Shown: piece by piece, positions 17,733 to 27,154 of the stretch
How the letters are laid out: every line of letters begins with the position of its first letter
How positions within the stretch are numbered: the stretch's first letter is position 1
From: Kribbella qitaiheensis
GTDB lineage: Bacteria > Actinomycetota > Actinomycetes > Propionibacteriales > Kribbellaceae
DNA length: 64,000 bases
NCBI RefSeq assembly: GCF_014217565.1
Contig: NZ_CP043661.1
Coordinates: forward strand, 930,001-994,000
Reading direction: 5' to 3'
Program-made: the position numbers and the translations under genes
Notes under the pieces: generated by a model
What the model saw: only the letters and a program-made list of their open reading frames with translations
What the model was told of the DNA's origin: nothing
The model's database searches: none

Positions 17733-18580
17733 CCCTTGATCGCACCCGACGTCATACCGGCGACGATCTGGCGGTTGAAGAACAGGAACATCACCAGCGG
17801 CGGGATGGTGATCAGCAGGATGTTCATGAACAACAGGTTGTACTGCGTACTGAACTGACTCTGGAAGTTGTAGAGGGTCAGCTGCACGGTGGCGTTCTGG
17901 TCGCCGGGCAGGAAGTACAGCGGGTTGGTGAAGTCGTTGAAGACCGTCACGGACTGGACCACGATCACCGTGACGATGACGGATCGCAGCAGCGGGAAGA
18001 TCACCCCGAAGAACAGCCGCAACGGCCCGGCCCCGTCGATGATCGCGGCCTCGTCGAGCTCGCGGGGGATCGTCGCGACGAACGCCCGGAAGAGCAGTAC
18101 ACAGAACGACAAGCCGAACGCGATCTCGATCAGGATCAGCCCGGGCATGGTCTTGAACAACCCGAACTTCTGCAGCACCCAGATCGTCGGTACCACGGCT
18201 GGCGGGATGATCAGGCCGGACAGCACCAGGAAGTTGATGAAGCCGTTCCAGCGGCTCTTGCGGCGCTGGAGAACGAACCCGGCCATCGCCGCCAGCACGA
18301 CCATGCCGGCGACGCTGGCCACCGTCAGGATCGTGCTGTTGATGAACGCGATCACCAGCATGTAGTCCCGGGCCTGGACCACCTCGACGAAGTTCTGGAC
18401 GATCCGCAACTGATGCGGCCAGGAGAAGTCGAGCGAGGCCGCCTGCTGGCGGTCCTTCACCGCCGTCAGCACGATGAACGCGAACGGGATGATGAAGACG
18501 ATCACCGACGCGACGATCGCGGCGGCGCTCAGCAGGTACTTCCGCCCCGGCCTGTGATTGACGAGCTCGGCGGTGCTCAC
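17729..18580 (-). CDS. Sugar ABC transporter permease (MalG type)
   Basis: A 283-residue permease, last gene of the rhamnosidase operon. Six hydrophobic spans are visible, with the EAA loop LDEAAIIDGAGPLRLFFGVI and a tail RQIVAGMTSGAIKG. GTG 18580 overlaps the stop of the partner permease (GTGA). It should import the oligosaccharide bound by the lipoprotein encoded at 19503. No ATPase gene is present, as in the other two importers of this window. Confidence 0.88.
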   Translation of the reverse strand: MSTAELVNHRPGRKYLLSAAAIVASVIVFIIPFAFIVLTAVKDRQQAASLDFSWPHQLRIVQNFVEVVQARDYMLVIAFINSTILTVASVAGMVVLAAMAGFVLQRRKSRWNGFINFLVLSGLIIPPAVVPTIWVLQKFGLFKTMPGLILIEIAFGLSFCVLLFRAFVATIPRELDEAAIIDGAGPLRLFFGVIFPLLRSVIVTVIVVQSVTVFNDFTNPLYFLPGDQNATVQLTLYNFQSQFSTQYNLLFMNILLITIPPLVMFLFFNRQIVAGMTSGAIKG

Positions 18581-19506
18581 AGGTCCACCTCCTTGCGGTT
18601 GAGGAAGTACGACAGCGGCAGCACGATCGCGGTGACCGCGAGGAACAGCACCACGTTGCCGGCCGTCGACAGCCCGTAGAACCCGGCCTGGTACTGCTTG
18701 TAGATGACGGAGGCGATCACATCCGAGGTGAACCCGGGACCGCCCCGCGTCATCGCCCAGATCAGCTCGAACGACCGCAGCCCACCGATCAGCGACAGGA
18801 TGATCACCGTGACCGTGGCCGGCCGGGACAGCGGCAGGACGATCCTGCGGAAGCTCTCCCACGAGCCGGCGCCGTCCACCCGGGCGGCCTCCAGATACTC
18901 CCGCGGGATCGACACGATTCCGGCGATGTAGATCAGGGTCGCCAGCCCGACGCCCTTCCAGATGTCCACCGCCGCGACCGACAGCAACGTGTACTTCGGA
19001 TCGGTCAGCCACCCGGGTCCGTTGATCCCGAGCACCCCGAGCCCACTGTTGATCAGGCCGTGGTCGGGATTCATCAGCACGGTGAAGGTGATACCGACAC
19101 CGATCGTGGAGACCAGGACCGGGAAGAAGACGACCGACCGGAGGTAGCCGCGGGCAACGATCTGCGAGGTCAGCAGCACCGCCAGCAATAATCCGAGGAC
19201 CACCTTGGAGCCGGACGTCACGACGGCGAAGATCAGCGTGTTGGTGAACCCCTTGACCAGCTGAGGCTCGGAGAAGAACAGCTTGAAATTGTCCAGCCCG
19301 ATGAACTTCGACTCGAACAGGCTCCACCGGGTCAGGCTGAAGTAGAGCGAGGCGAACGTCGGCACGACGAACAGGACGCCGTAGATGATCGCCGACGGCA
19401 GGTAGAACCAGTTCGAGTAGGGCGTGTAGACCTTCGGTTTGGACGCCCGCGCCGACGCGGGTGCGTCAGCGCGAGCGCGGATCGACGTAATGGCCACCGA
19501 CCTCAC
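18577..19506 (-). CDS. Sugar ABC transporter permease (MalF type)
   Basis: A 309-residue permease with a basic Ala/Arg-rich N-terminal tail before the first helix (NWFYLPSAIIYGVLFVVPTF). The EAA loop reads LEAARVDGAGSWESFRRIVL, and the TRGGPGFTSDVIAS periplasmic loop is typical. The GTG start at 19506 overlaps the stop of the binding-protein gene; a GTG four codons later is an alternative. Confidence 0.87.
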   Translation of the reverse strand: MRSVAITSIRARADAPASARASKPKVYTPYSNWFYLPSAIIYGVLFVVPTFASLYFSLTRWSLFESKFIGLDNFKLFFSEPQLVKGFTNTLIFAVVTSGSKVVLGLLLAVLLTSQIVARGYLRSVVFFPVLVSTIGVGITFTVLMNPDHGLINSGLGVLGINGPGWLTDPKYTLLSVAAVDIWKGVGLATLIYIAGIVSIPREYLEAARVDGAGSWESFRRIVLPLSRPATVTVIILSLIGGLRSFELIWAMTRGGPGFTSDVIASVIYKQYQAGFYGLSTAGNVVLFLAVTAIVLPLSYFLNRKEVDL

Positions 19507-20829
19507 CAACCAGCCAGACCGAGCTGCTGCGCCTGCTTCTTCACGTCGTCGTCGTACCGCGCGGCGCCGTCCTTGGCCTTGCGGATGCCGGAGCCCACCT
19601 CGACGGTGATCTGCTCCAGCGACGGGCCCTTGACCGGTGACACGAACTCCAGCGCCAGGCTGGACGAGCCGGGCTTGTCGAGGTAGGGCTGCATGTCCTT
19701 GAGCGACTGCGGTACGTCGGCCGGGAGCTCGCAGCCCTTGACGGCGTACGGGCCGGTCGGGGTTCCGGCGGTGGTCTGCGACTTGCACCCGTCCGGACTG
19801 GCGACGAAGGCCAGGAACTTCTTGGCCGCGTCCAGCTTGCCGCCGGTGGTGGACTTCGGGATGTAGTTGGCGCCCGGGGTCCACACGGTCAGGCCGTTCT
19901 TGCTCGCGTCGTCACCAGGCAACGCGAACAGACCGACGTTCTTCGCGGCGTCGGGGTAGGTGGCCACCATGTTGGTGACCACGCCGGACAGGATCGGGTA
20001 CTGCGCACCCTTGCCCTGGGCAAGCATTCGCAGCCCGTCCGGCAGCTTGGCCGACGCGAAGTCCTTGTTCTCGTACCCGGCGTCGTGGACGGCCTCGGTG
20101 TGTTCGAAGCCCTTCAGCGCGGCCGGCGACGTCGCGTACTTGGCCTGGTTCTTCGTGTACTTGTCCGCGAACTCCGGCTCGGCCATCACGACGTTGTGGA
20201 AGTCGCCGAGGACGAACAGCTGCGAGGTCCAGGTCTCGCCGTAGGTCTGGATCACCGGCGCGATACCGGCCGCCTTGATCTTCGCGCTGTTGGCCATGAA
20301 CTCGGCCCAGGTCTTCGGCGGTGTCAGCCCGAGCCGGGTGTAGATCGGGATGTTGTAGAGCACCGCGCCGCCCATGAAGCCGCCGACCGGTACGCCGTAC
20401 ACCTGCCCGTCGGCCGTCACGGTCTTCTTGAAGTTCTCGTCCAGGTCGCCGATGTAGGGCTGGTCGCCGAGCGGGACGAGGTTCTTCTGCGGCGCGATCG
20501 CCTGGAACAGCGACCCGGTGTTGTAGTTGAACACGTCCGGCATGTCGCCGGTGGCCAGCCGGGTCTTGATGATGTTGTCGCCCTCGGTCCCGGCCCGGCC
20601 GGGTCTCGGTCTTGACGGCGATGTCCGGGAACTTCGCGGTGAAGTCCTTGACGAGCTGGTCGGCTGTCTTGACGTCCTGGTCTTGATTGCCGATCAGGAA
20701 GCTGATGCTGACCTTGCCGTCGCCCCCGTCGTCACTGGAACCGAGACTGCCGGCGCTGCACGCGGTGAGAGCGAGCGCAGTGGTCGCGCCGATCAGGGCT
20801 AAAGCTGTCGAAGGTGGGCGGATCGTCAT
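19503..20829 (-). CDS. Sugar ABC transporter substrate-binding lipoprotein, frameshifted as sequenced
   Basis: A family 1 solute-binding protein. From ATG 20829 the first frame gives a lipoprotein signal ending LALTACSAG and continues to VKTETRPG. The second frame gives TEGDNIIKTRLATGDMPDVF and continues to the stop at 19503. One surplus base lies near GGCCC 20592-20596; its removal yields RPGGTEGDN, the usual form of this segment, and 441 residues. The cargo is probably a rhamnose-containing glycoside, judging from the upstream rhamnosidase. Confidence 0.8.
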
Positions 20830-20847
20830 GATGACCTCCAGAGACGG

Positions 20848-23644
20848 TTACTGCGTGGCAAGCAAGGAGTCGAGGCGGGCCTGTAGTGCGTCCCCACCGG
20901 AGGAGTGCCACCCACCGGCGAACCGGACGAGGGTGGTCGCGGGTGCGTCGAGGTAGCGCTCCAGCCGGCCGGCGAGCTGGGCGTCGTCGACGACCACCCC
21001 GGCTTCCACCGCCGCCTCGGCGACGGCATTCCAGCTGCTCTCGTGGTCCAGCAGTTGCCGGATGGTGGCATCGGCGGGAAGGGTTGCCGCCTCGGCGTAC
21101 GGATCGTCGACGGTCCACTCGTGGTCACCGTGCCGTACCCCGATCGGCTTGCCGCCGGACGGCAGGTGGACCGTGGCAGTCGCGCCGACCGGCACAGTCA
21201 CCGACAACCGGAACGAGCCGTCCGAGCGTTCCCACGCCACGCTCGCCTCGCCGTACGGCGTGAGGTGGCGCGCGGCCGCACGAGTGAGCTGCGAAGCCGG
21301 CAGTGGGTGAACCACGATGCTGCGGTAGCCGGGCGAGCCGGGTGCGAGGCCGGCGACGCGGCGATGCATCCAGTCCGCGACAGCGCCGAGCGCGTAGTGG
21401 TTGAACGACGTCATCTCGCCCGGGTTGATGCTGCCGTCGGGCAACATGCTGTCGAAGCGTTCCCAGATGGTCGTCGCGCCCATGGTCACCGCGTAGAGCC
21501 AGGAGGGGCAACCGGTCTGCAGGAGCAGTCGGTATGCCAGGTCCGGCTCACCGGCATCGGTGAGCGCGTCAGCCATCAGCGGAGTACCGACGAAGCCTGT
21601 GCTGATCCGGAAGCCTGCGGTCCTCACCAGGTCCGCCATCCGAAGCCCTGCCCGACGGCGCTGCTCCGCTGTCGGCAACAGTGCCCACTGCAAGGCCATC
21701 GCGTACGTCGTGGGCGCATCGCTGAGCACGCGGCCGCCTTCAGTCGCGTACTCCGCTGCGAACGCGGCGCGGACCCGTCCCGCGAGGTCGCTGCACTCCT
21801 GAGCGCGGTCGGCATCGCCGGTCAGCTCGGCCGCGTCGGCGACGATCTGCGCGGACCTCGCCAGGTGGGCCGTGGCGAGCACGTCCGGATCGGCCTTGGC
21901 ACGGAAGGGGTTGTCCGGCGGCGCGGTCGGGTCGAGCCAATCGCCGAACTGGAATCCGCCGGTCCACAGCAGGTCGGTGCCGGCCAGGTCGGTCATCCGA
22001 TCCACCCACGCGCGCATGCTCGGCAGTTGGCGAGCGAGCAGGTCGAGGTCGCCGGTGCGCTGGTACAGCACCCAAGGCACGACCACAGCCGCGTCGCCCC
22101 ATGCCGCCGTCGACGGCGAGGCGTCCCGCAGTACGTCGGGAATGACGTACGGCACCGAGCCGTCCTTGTGCTGCTCGGCGGCGAGGTCCGTCAGCCAGTT
22201 GCCGAGGAAGCCGGCACTGTCGAAGAGGAAGCTCGCGGTGGGGGAGAAGACCTGGATGTCACCGGTCCAGCCCAGCCGCTCGTCGCGCTGCGGACAGTCG
22301 GTCGGGACGTCGACGAAGTTGCCGCGCATCCCCCAGACGACGTTCTCGTGGAAACGGTCGAGGGTCTCGTCGGACGACTCGAACCAGCCGGTGCGCCGGA
22401 GGTCGGAGTTGATGACGACGGCAGTGATGTCTGCTGGCTGGAGGTCCGAGATGCCGGTGACCTCGGCGTACCGGAAGCCGTGGAAGGTCAGCTCCGCTTC
22501 GAGAGTGGCCTCGTCGGGGCCGGCCAGGACGTAGCTGTCGGTCGCCTTGGCGGAGCGGAGGGGCCGGACGCCGAGCTCGTCGTTCTCGAGCACCTCGGCG
22601 TGGCGTAGGACAACCTCGTCGCCCTGGTTCGCGCCGCGGACCTTCAGCCGGACTCGGCCGACGACGTTCTGGCCGAAGTCGACGAGGGTCTTGCCTGCGG
22701 GGGAGGTCCAGATCTTCAGTGCGGGTAGGACGTCCGTGACGCGGACGGGTGGTCCGTCGGGAGCCACGAGCAGCGTGAGATCGGCGTCCAGTACGTCGAC
22801 AGGGGTCGACGTTGTCGGAGTACGGGTCAGGTCGACGCGCTGACCGTCGTACAGGTCGTCGGCGACGATCTGGCTCTCGCGGGCGGTCCAGGTGCCATCG
22901 GTGGCGAGGACGTGGACGGTGCCGTCAGCGGTGGTCACCTCGAGCTGGGCGAGGACAGCCAGCCGGTCGCCGTACACGGCGCTTTGGCCGTTGAAGCCGA
23001 GGCGGCCCGCGGTGCCAGCCGTTGCCTACAAGGAAGTCCAGCTCGTTGGTGCCCGGTCGGACCAGATCAGTGACGTCATGGGTCTGGTAGCGCAGGCGGA
23101 ACTGATACGAGGTCCAGCCGGGGGCGAGTTGCTCGTCACCGACGCGTCGGCCGTTGAGCTCCGGCACGTAGACACCGTGCGCTGTGGCATAGAGCCGGGC
23201 CTGCACGATGTTGTCCGGCAGTTCGATGCTGCCGCTGAGGATCGGGGCGGGGGAGCCCACGGCGCCAATGTCGCGAGGGCTGACGAAGCGAGCGGTCCAG
23301 TCGTCGGGCTGGAGCAGTCCGGCCTCGACGACGGCCGGCTCACTCCAGTCGCTCCACTCGTCGCCGGTACCGCGGACCCGGATCCGGACCTCGGCCGACT
23401 CGCGGGAGGCGAGGGGGTGATCCGGCCACGGCACCAGCACCTGCTCGGGGGAGGTGATGGCGTGTTTCGACTGCGGTACGCCGGCGCGGGTGATCTCGAT
23501 CTCGTAGCCGGACTGGGCGTAGTCGTCGTCGGCTGCCGGCACTTGCCACGACAGGCGTGGCGCGCCGGTACCGAGGCCGAGGACGGGGCCGTCGTCGGTG
23601 CGGTGGTCGAAGCGGAGGTTGACGGGTGCGGCCGTGCGAGGCAT
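20848..23644 (-). CDS. Alpha-L-rhamnosidase, GH78, frameshifted as sequenced
   Basis: A 931-residue inverting glycosidase releasing alpha-L-rhamnose. The N-terminal part carries an Ig-like domain (PRLSWQVPAADDDYAQSGYE) and the accessory domain reaching FLVGNGWHRG. The second frame continues as RLGFNGQSAVYGDRLAVLAQ, then the (alpha/alpha)6 catalytic domain with DCPQRDERLGWTGDIQVFSP, where the conserved acids sit, and a C-terminal beta-domain. One surplus base lies at GGCCC 23004-23008. ATG 23644 has GGGAG six bases upstream, better than ATG 23659. No signal peptide is seen, so it is cytoplasmic. It leads the importer operon. Confidence 0.85.
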
Positions 23645-23658
23645 TTGCGCTCCCAACA

Positions 23659-23670
23659 TGAAACGATTCA
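23659..23670. promoter_or_regulatory. LacI-type operator before the rhamnosidase gene
   Basis: TGAAACGATTCA differs by one base from the TGAAACGTTTCA palindrome used by many actinobacterial LacI-family repressors. It lies 15-26 bases before the rhamnosidase ATG, a good position for repression. The adjacent divergent regulator gene is of the AraC type, so the LacI protein would be encoded elsewhere. Confidence 0.5.
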
Positions 23671-23796
23671 GTGAAAGGCTGTCAGTGGCGAAGTCGAAGG
23701 AATCACGGATTGGTGGCGGGAAGAATTCGCCTGCCCCCGATCATGCGACCGGTGCTGTCCCGCGCATAGTCCGCAGTGCACCCGACCTAGCACGAA

Positions 23797-24690
23797 ATGC
23801 ACCTTGACCCCTATCGTGCGGTGATGGAGGAACCGCCGGTCGAGAACAAAGGGACCCTCGTCCACCTGGTCGAGGGGGCGATGGCGTTCGCCGGTCGCTA
23901 CCGGCACGAGGGCGACCATCCCGTGCACACGCACAGCTTCTTCGAGGTTGTCGTGGTGATCGGTGGACACGGAGTCCACAACTGCCTTGACGCGCGTCAG
24001 GAGCTCGGGACCGGCGACGTGTTGCTGGTGCGGCCCGGTGTGTGGCACGGCTATGAGGACTGTCGTGGTCTGGAGATCTACAACTGCGGCTTCTCCGTGG
24101 ACCTACTGCATCGCGAGCTCGCCTGGACGCGGGAGGATCCGTTGCTGGGCCACCTGCTCTGGACCTTGCCCTACATGCCCGAGCGGCTTGCTTTTCGACT
24201 GGATCCGGCCGCGTTGGCGGAATGTCTCGGGCATCTCGACGGGCTGGAGGACCTCCGGTACCGGCCGGCGAACCTGCATCACGGCGACATCATCGGGTGG
24301 CTGTCGCTGTTCCTCAATCGGCTCGCCAGGGCAGCGGGTGACGGTCGCGACGGCACCGGCCAACTGCACCCCGCAGTACTGGATGCCATGCGGTTGATGG
24401 AGGCCAGGCCGGCGTACCGCTGGACGCTGACCGAGCTGGCCCTGGACCTGCACCTGGCTCCTGGCTATCTGGTCAGGATCTTCAAGGCAGCCACGGGTTT
24501 GCCGCCGATGGCCTACCTCTCCCGCTTTCGCGCGGAGCTTGCCGCCGACCGCCTGCTGCACACCGACGAACCGATCAACCGCATCGGCGAGTCGGTCGGC
24601 TGGCCCGATCAGAACTACTTCGCCCGCCGCTTCAAGTCCCATTACGGCCTGAGTGCGACGACCTATCGGGCCCGCTTCACCCGCGTCTGA
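23797..24690 (+). CDS. AraC family transcriptional regulator
   Basis: A 297-residue regulator transcribed away from the rhamnosidase operon. A cupin sensor with metal-type histidines (HPVHTHSFFEVVVVIGG) is followed by PGVWHGYEDCRGLEIYNCGF and two C-terminal helix-turn-helix motifs (LTELALDLHLAPGYLVRIFK; INRIGESVGWPDQNYFARRF). The arrangement resembles RhaS/RhaR-type control of rhamnoside use (inference). ATG 23797 opens the frame; ATG 23824 is an alternative. Its 3' end overlaps the convergent TetR gene by 28 bp. Confidence 0.85.
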   Translation: MHLDPYRAVMEEPPVENKGTLVHLVEGAMAFAGRYRHEGDHPVHTHSFFEVVVVIGGHGVHNCLDARQELGTGDVLLVRPGVWHGYEDCRGLEIYNCGFSVDLLHRELAWTREDPLLGHLLWTLPYMPERLAFRLDPAALAECLGHLDGLEDLRYRPANLHHGDIIGWLSLFLNRLARAAGDGRDGTGQLHPAVLDAMRLMEARPAYRWTLTELALDLHLAPGYLVRIFKAATGLPPMAYLSRFRAELAADRLLHTDEPINRIGESVGWPDQNYFARRFKSHYGLSATTYRARFTRV

Positions 24691-25361
24691 ATCAGCGCCT
24701 CGAGGCCGTCGAGGATGCGATCCAGGCCGAAGGAAAGGCCTTGGTTCTGGCCGCCTTCGAGGGTTGTCATCGCTGCGGCCAGGCCGGGGAATCGGTCGGC
24801 CTGGGTGCTGAGGATCTCGGTCAGCGCGGCGGTGATGTGGTCCTCGGTCACGCCGGTTGTTCCACCTGGCACGGTCAGCGACTGCTGGGCGATGGTCCGG
24901 ATGTGCCCGGTGACGACCAGGACTGAATCCAGTTGCTCGCCGCCGGTGAGACCGGTGTTCTGCACGGCCTGTACGCCGCGGTCCATCCAGCTGAGTTCGT
25001 TCGGGCCGAGAACGCGGCGACCGACCGTCGATTGCAGCAGCCATGGGTGTTTCCCGAAGGTCGCGTAGAGGTCCATCGCCCAGACGGTCAGCGCTTCCCG
25101 CCACTCGGCGAGCGGATAGTCGGCCGGTGTCCCGATAGCGAGGTCGGTCATCACCGCGACGAGTTCGGCCTTGCCCGGCACGTACCGGTAGAGGGACATC
25201 TTCGTGAAGGAGAGTTCGCCGGCGACGCGTTGCATCGAGACGGCGTCCAGGCCTTCGGCATCGGCGATCTTGATCGCGGCCCGGGCGATCCCGTCCAGCG
25301 TCATCGCCGGCTTCGGGCCGCGGCTCGGCGGCTGGTGAGGCCCCCACAGCAGTTCGGTCAT
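24663..25361 (-). CDS. TetR family transcriptional regulator
   Basis: A 232-residue repressor. The N-terminal helix-turn-helix (ADAEGLDAVSMQRVAGELSF then MSLYRYVPGKAELVAVMTD) is that of the TetR_C_1 subgroup that includes tetracycline-type repressors. The C-terminal part is helical and ligand-binding. It is divergent from a flavin monooxygenase gene, and the spacer has two TGTGT/ACACA palindromes, so it probably represses that gene and itself until a small aromatic ligand binds. Confidence 0.87.
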   Translation of the reverse strand: MTELLWGPHQPPSRGPKPAMTLDGIARAAIKIADAEGLDAVSMQRVAGELSFTKMSLYRYVPGKAELVAVMTDLAIGTPADYPLAEWREALTVWAMDLYATFGKHPWLLQSTVGRRVLGPNELSWMDRGVQAVQNTGLTGGEQLDSVLVVTGHIRTIAQQSLTVPGGTTGVTEDHITAALTEILSTQADRFPGLAAAMTTLEGGQNQGLSFGLDRILDGLEALIQTRVKRAR

Positions 25362-25393
25362 CTCGGCCTTCCCGGTTGCTCACGCGGTCGAAC

Positions 25394-25431
25394 TGTGTCT
25401 ACCATACACATTATTGTGTCCGGCGGACACA
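25394..25431. promoter_or_regulatory. Tandem TetR operators
   Basis: Site 1 is TGTGT-N7-ACACA (25394-25410). Site 2 is TGTGTCCGGCGGACACA (25415-25431), a perfect palindrome with a 3-base centre. They are adjacent on the helix and lie between the divergent TetR and monooxygenase starts. Confidence 0.7.
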
Positions 25432-25457
25432 GTTTCGATTTCGGCTCAGGGAGAACC

Positions 25458-26652
25458 ATGAAGAACAAGCGGATCCTGATCTCCGGCGCGAGTGTGGCCG
25501 GCCCGGCGCTGGCGCACTGGCTCGGCCGGTACGGCTACGAGGTGACCGTGGTCGAGCTGGCCCCGGCGCTGCGTCAGGGCGGCTACGCCGTGGACTTCCG
25601 CGGCAGCGTGAACCAGGTCGTGCTGGAGCGGATGGGCATACTCGACGAGCTCCGGGCCCGGCAGACCGGCGGTAGCGCGATGCGGTTCGTGGACGAGACC
25701 GGTCGCCAGTTGATGCGGTTGCCGGGGGAGTTCGCCGGGGGAGACCTCGAAGTACTGCGATCGGACCTCTCGCAGGTGCTCTACGACCACAGCCGCCAAC
25801 GGGCGGAGTACGTGTTCGGTGACTCGATCGCATCGCTGGACGAGCATGCCGCTGGGGTGGACGTCACCTTCGAGAAGGGGGCAGCGCGCACGTTCGATCT
25901 GGTGATCGGCGCCGACGGCCTGCATTCCGTCGTACGGCGGCTCGCGTTCGGGCCGGAGCAGGACTACGTCCGCTATCTCGGCTACCACATCGCCGGGTGG
26001 GATGTGCCGAACGAGTACGGCGGGGAGCAGGACGGGTTGATGTACAACGTGCCCGGCAGGCTCGCCAGCGTCGGGCCGGATCGGCGGGATCCGTCCCGGG
26101 GCCGGGACGATGTTCATCTTCAAGTCGCCCGAGCTCCGCTACGAGCGGCGGGATCCCGAGCAGCAGAAGGCGATTCTGCGCGACGCCTATGCGGGTCTCG
26201 GCTGGCACATCCCGCAGTTGCTGGACGGGCTCGCCGACACGAAGGAGATGTACTTCGATTCGATCAGCCGCGTCGATGTGGACCGCTGGTCAACGGGCCG
26301 GATCGCGCTGCTCGGTGATGCGGGGTACGGCGCCACGGTGGGCGGCATGGGGACCAGCACCGCCATCGTCGCCGCCTACGTGCTGGCGGGTGAGTTGGCC
26401 GAGTCCGACGGCGACCACACTGCCGCGTTCCAGGCGTACGAGCGTGGGCTTCGCAAGCCGGTCCGCGCCTGCCAGTCCGGCGGCGACCGCACGGGGAAGT
26501 TTCTTGCTCCTGCGACCCGCTTCGGTGCGGCCTTTCGCAACCGGACGATGAACTCGCCGTTCCTGCTCAACCAGATGCTCAAGGTCGGCCAGAAGATCAG
26601 CAGTCAGCTGCCGATCCGCGACTACACCGTGCCGGTCGCCTCAGCCGAGTAG
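25458..26652 (+). CDS. FAD-dependent monooxygenase (class A aromatic hydroxylase/TetX-like), frameshifted as sequenced
   Basis: A flavoprotein of 397 residues after correction. The FAD fingerprint (RILISGASVAGPALAHWLGR) opens the protein, FDLVIGADGLHSVVRR is the DG motif, and RIALLGDAGYGATVGGMGTS is the second FAD-binding GD motif. One surplus base lies at GGGCC 26073-26077, between PGRLASVG and RIGGIRPGAGTMFIF. ATG 25458 has GGGAGAA upstream. Such enzymes hydroxylate aromatics or inactivate drugs such as tetracyclines and rifamycins. The paired TetR and operators support inducible xenobiotic handling. Confidence 0.8.
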
Positions 26653-27099
26653 CGGGAGTTTGTGCAGGAACGACTCCCACGAGTCGGGCAGCCAGCCCGG
26701 CACGCCGAGGACGGCCAGGTAGAGCCAGATGGCGACGATGACGCACCCGAAGATGGCCACCGTGCCGAGCGCCTTCAGCCAGGCCGGCTGCCTACCGGTC
26801 CAGGCGGTGAACTGCTTGACCCAGTCCTTCACCTTGTACAGGACGCGCTGGGCCCACTCGAACTCGCTGGCCAGCACGGCAAGGCCCGCGATGAACAACG
26901 GAATGCCACCCGGCCCCGGCAACCAGCCGGTCAGCGGAGCCGCGATGATAAGCAGCCCACCGAGCACCCCGACGCCGATCCGGTAGAACAACAACTTCCG
27001 CGGATTCGCACGGATCTTCCGCCGCCACTCCCAGCGGTCGTCCTGGGCGTCCAGCGTGATGTTGTCGTCCGTGCGGTCCGGACGGGTCTGCTCGGCCAC
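26641..27099 (-). CDS. TIGR02611-type small membrane protein (PGPGW domain)
   Basis: A 152-residue protein with an acidic N-terminus, a WEWRRKIRANPRKLLFYRI amphipathic stretch, then two hydrophobic spans with WLPGPGGIPLFIAGLAVLAS between them (the PGPGW-type turn), a basic WAQRVLYKVKDWVKQF segment and a third span. The family is common in actinobacteria and its function is unknown. Its 3' end overlaps the convergent monooxygenase gene by 12 bp. Confidence 0.8.
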   Translation of the reverse strand: MAEQTRPDRTDDNITLDAQDDRWEWRRKIRANPRKLLFYRIGVGVLGGLLIIAAPLTGWLPGPGGIPLFIAGLAVLASEFEWAQRVLYKVKDWVKQFTAWTGRQPAWLKALGTVAIFGCVIVAIWLYLAVLGVPGWLPDSWESFLHKLPLLG

Positions 27100-27154
27100 C
27101 CCTGAAGCCTACGTGGTCGGCGGATCAGACCAAGGAAGTTGCCTTCTACCCGGG

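Noticed and set aside
20905..22608. Plus-strand frame of over 560 codons across the rhamnosidase gene
   Set aside because: It is the antisense shadow of GH78. Its composition is Arg/Gly/Val-rich without domain motifs.
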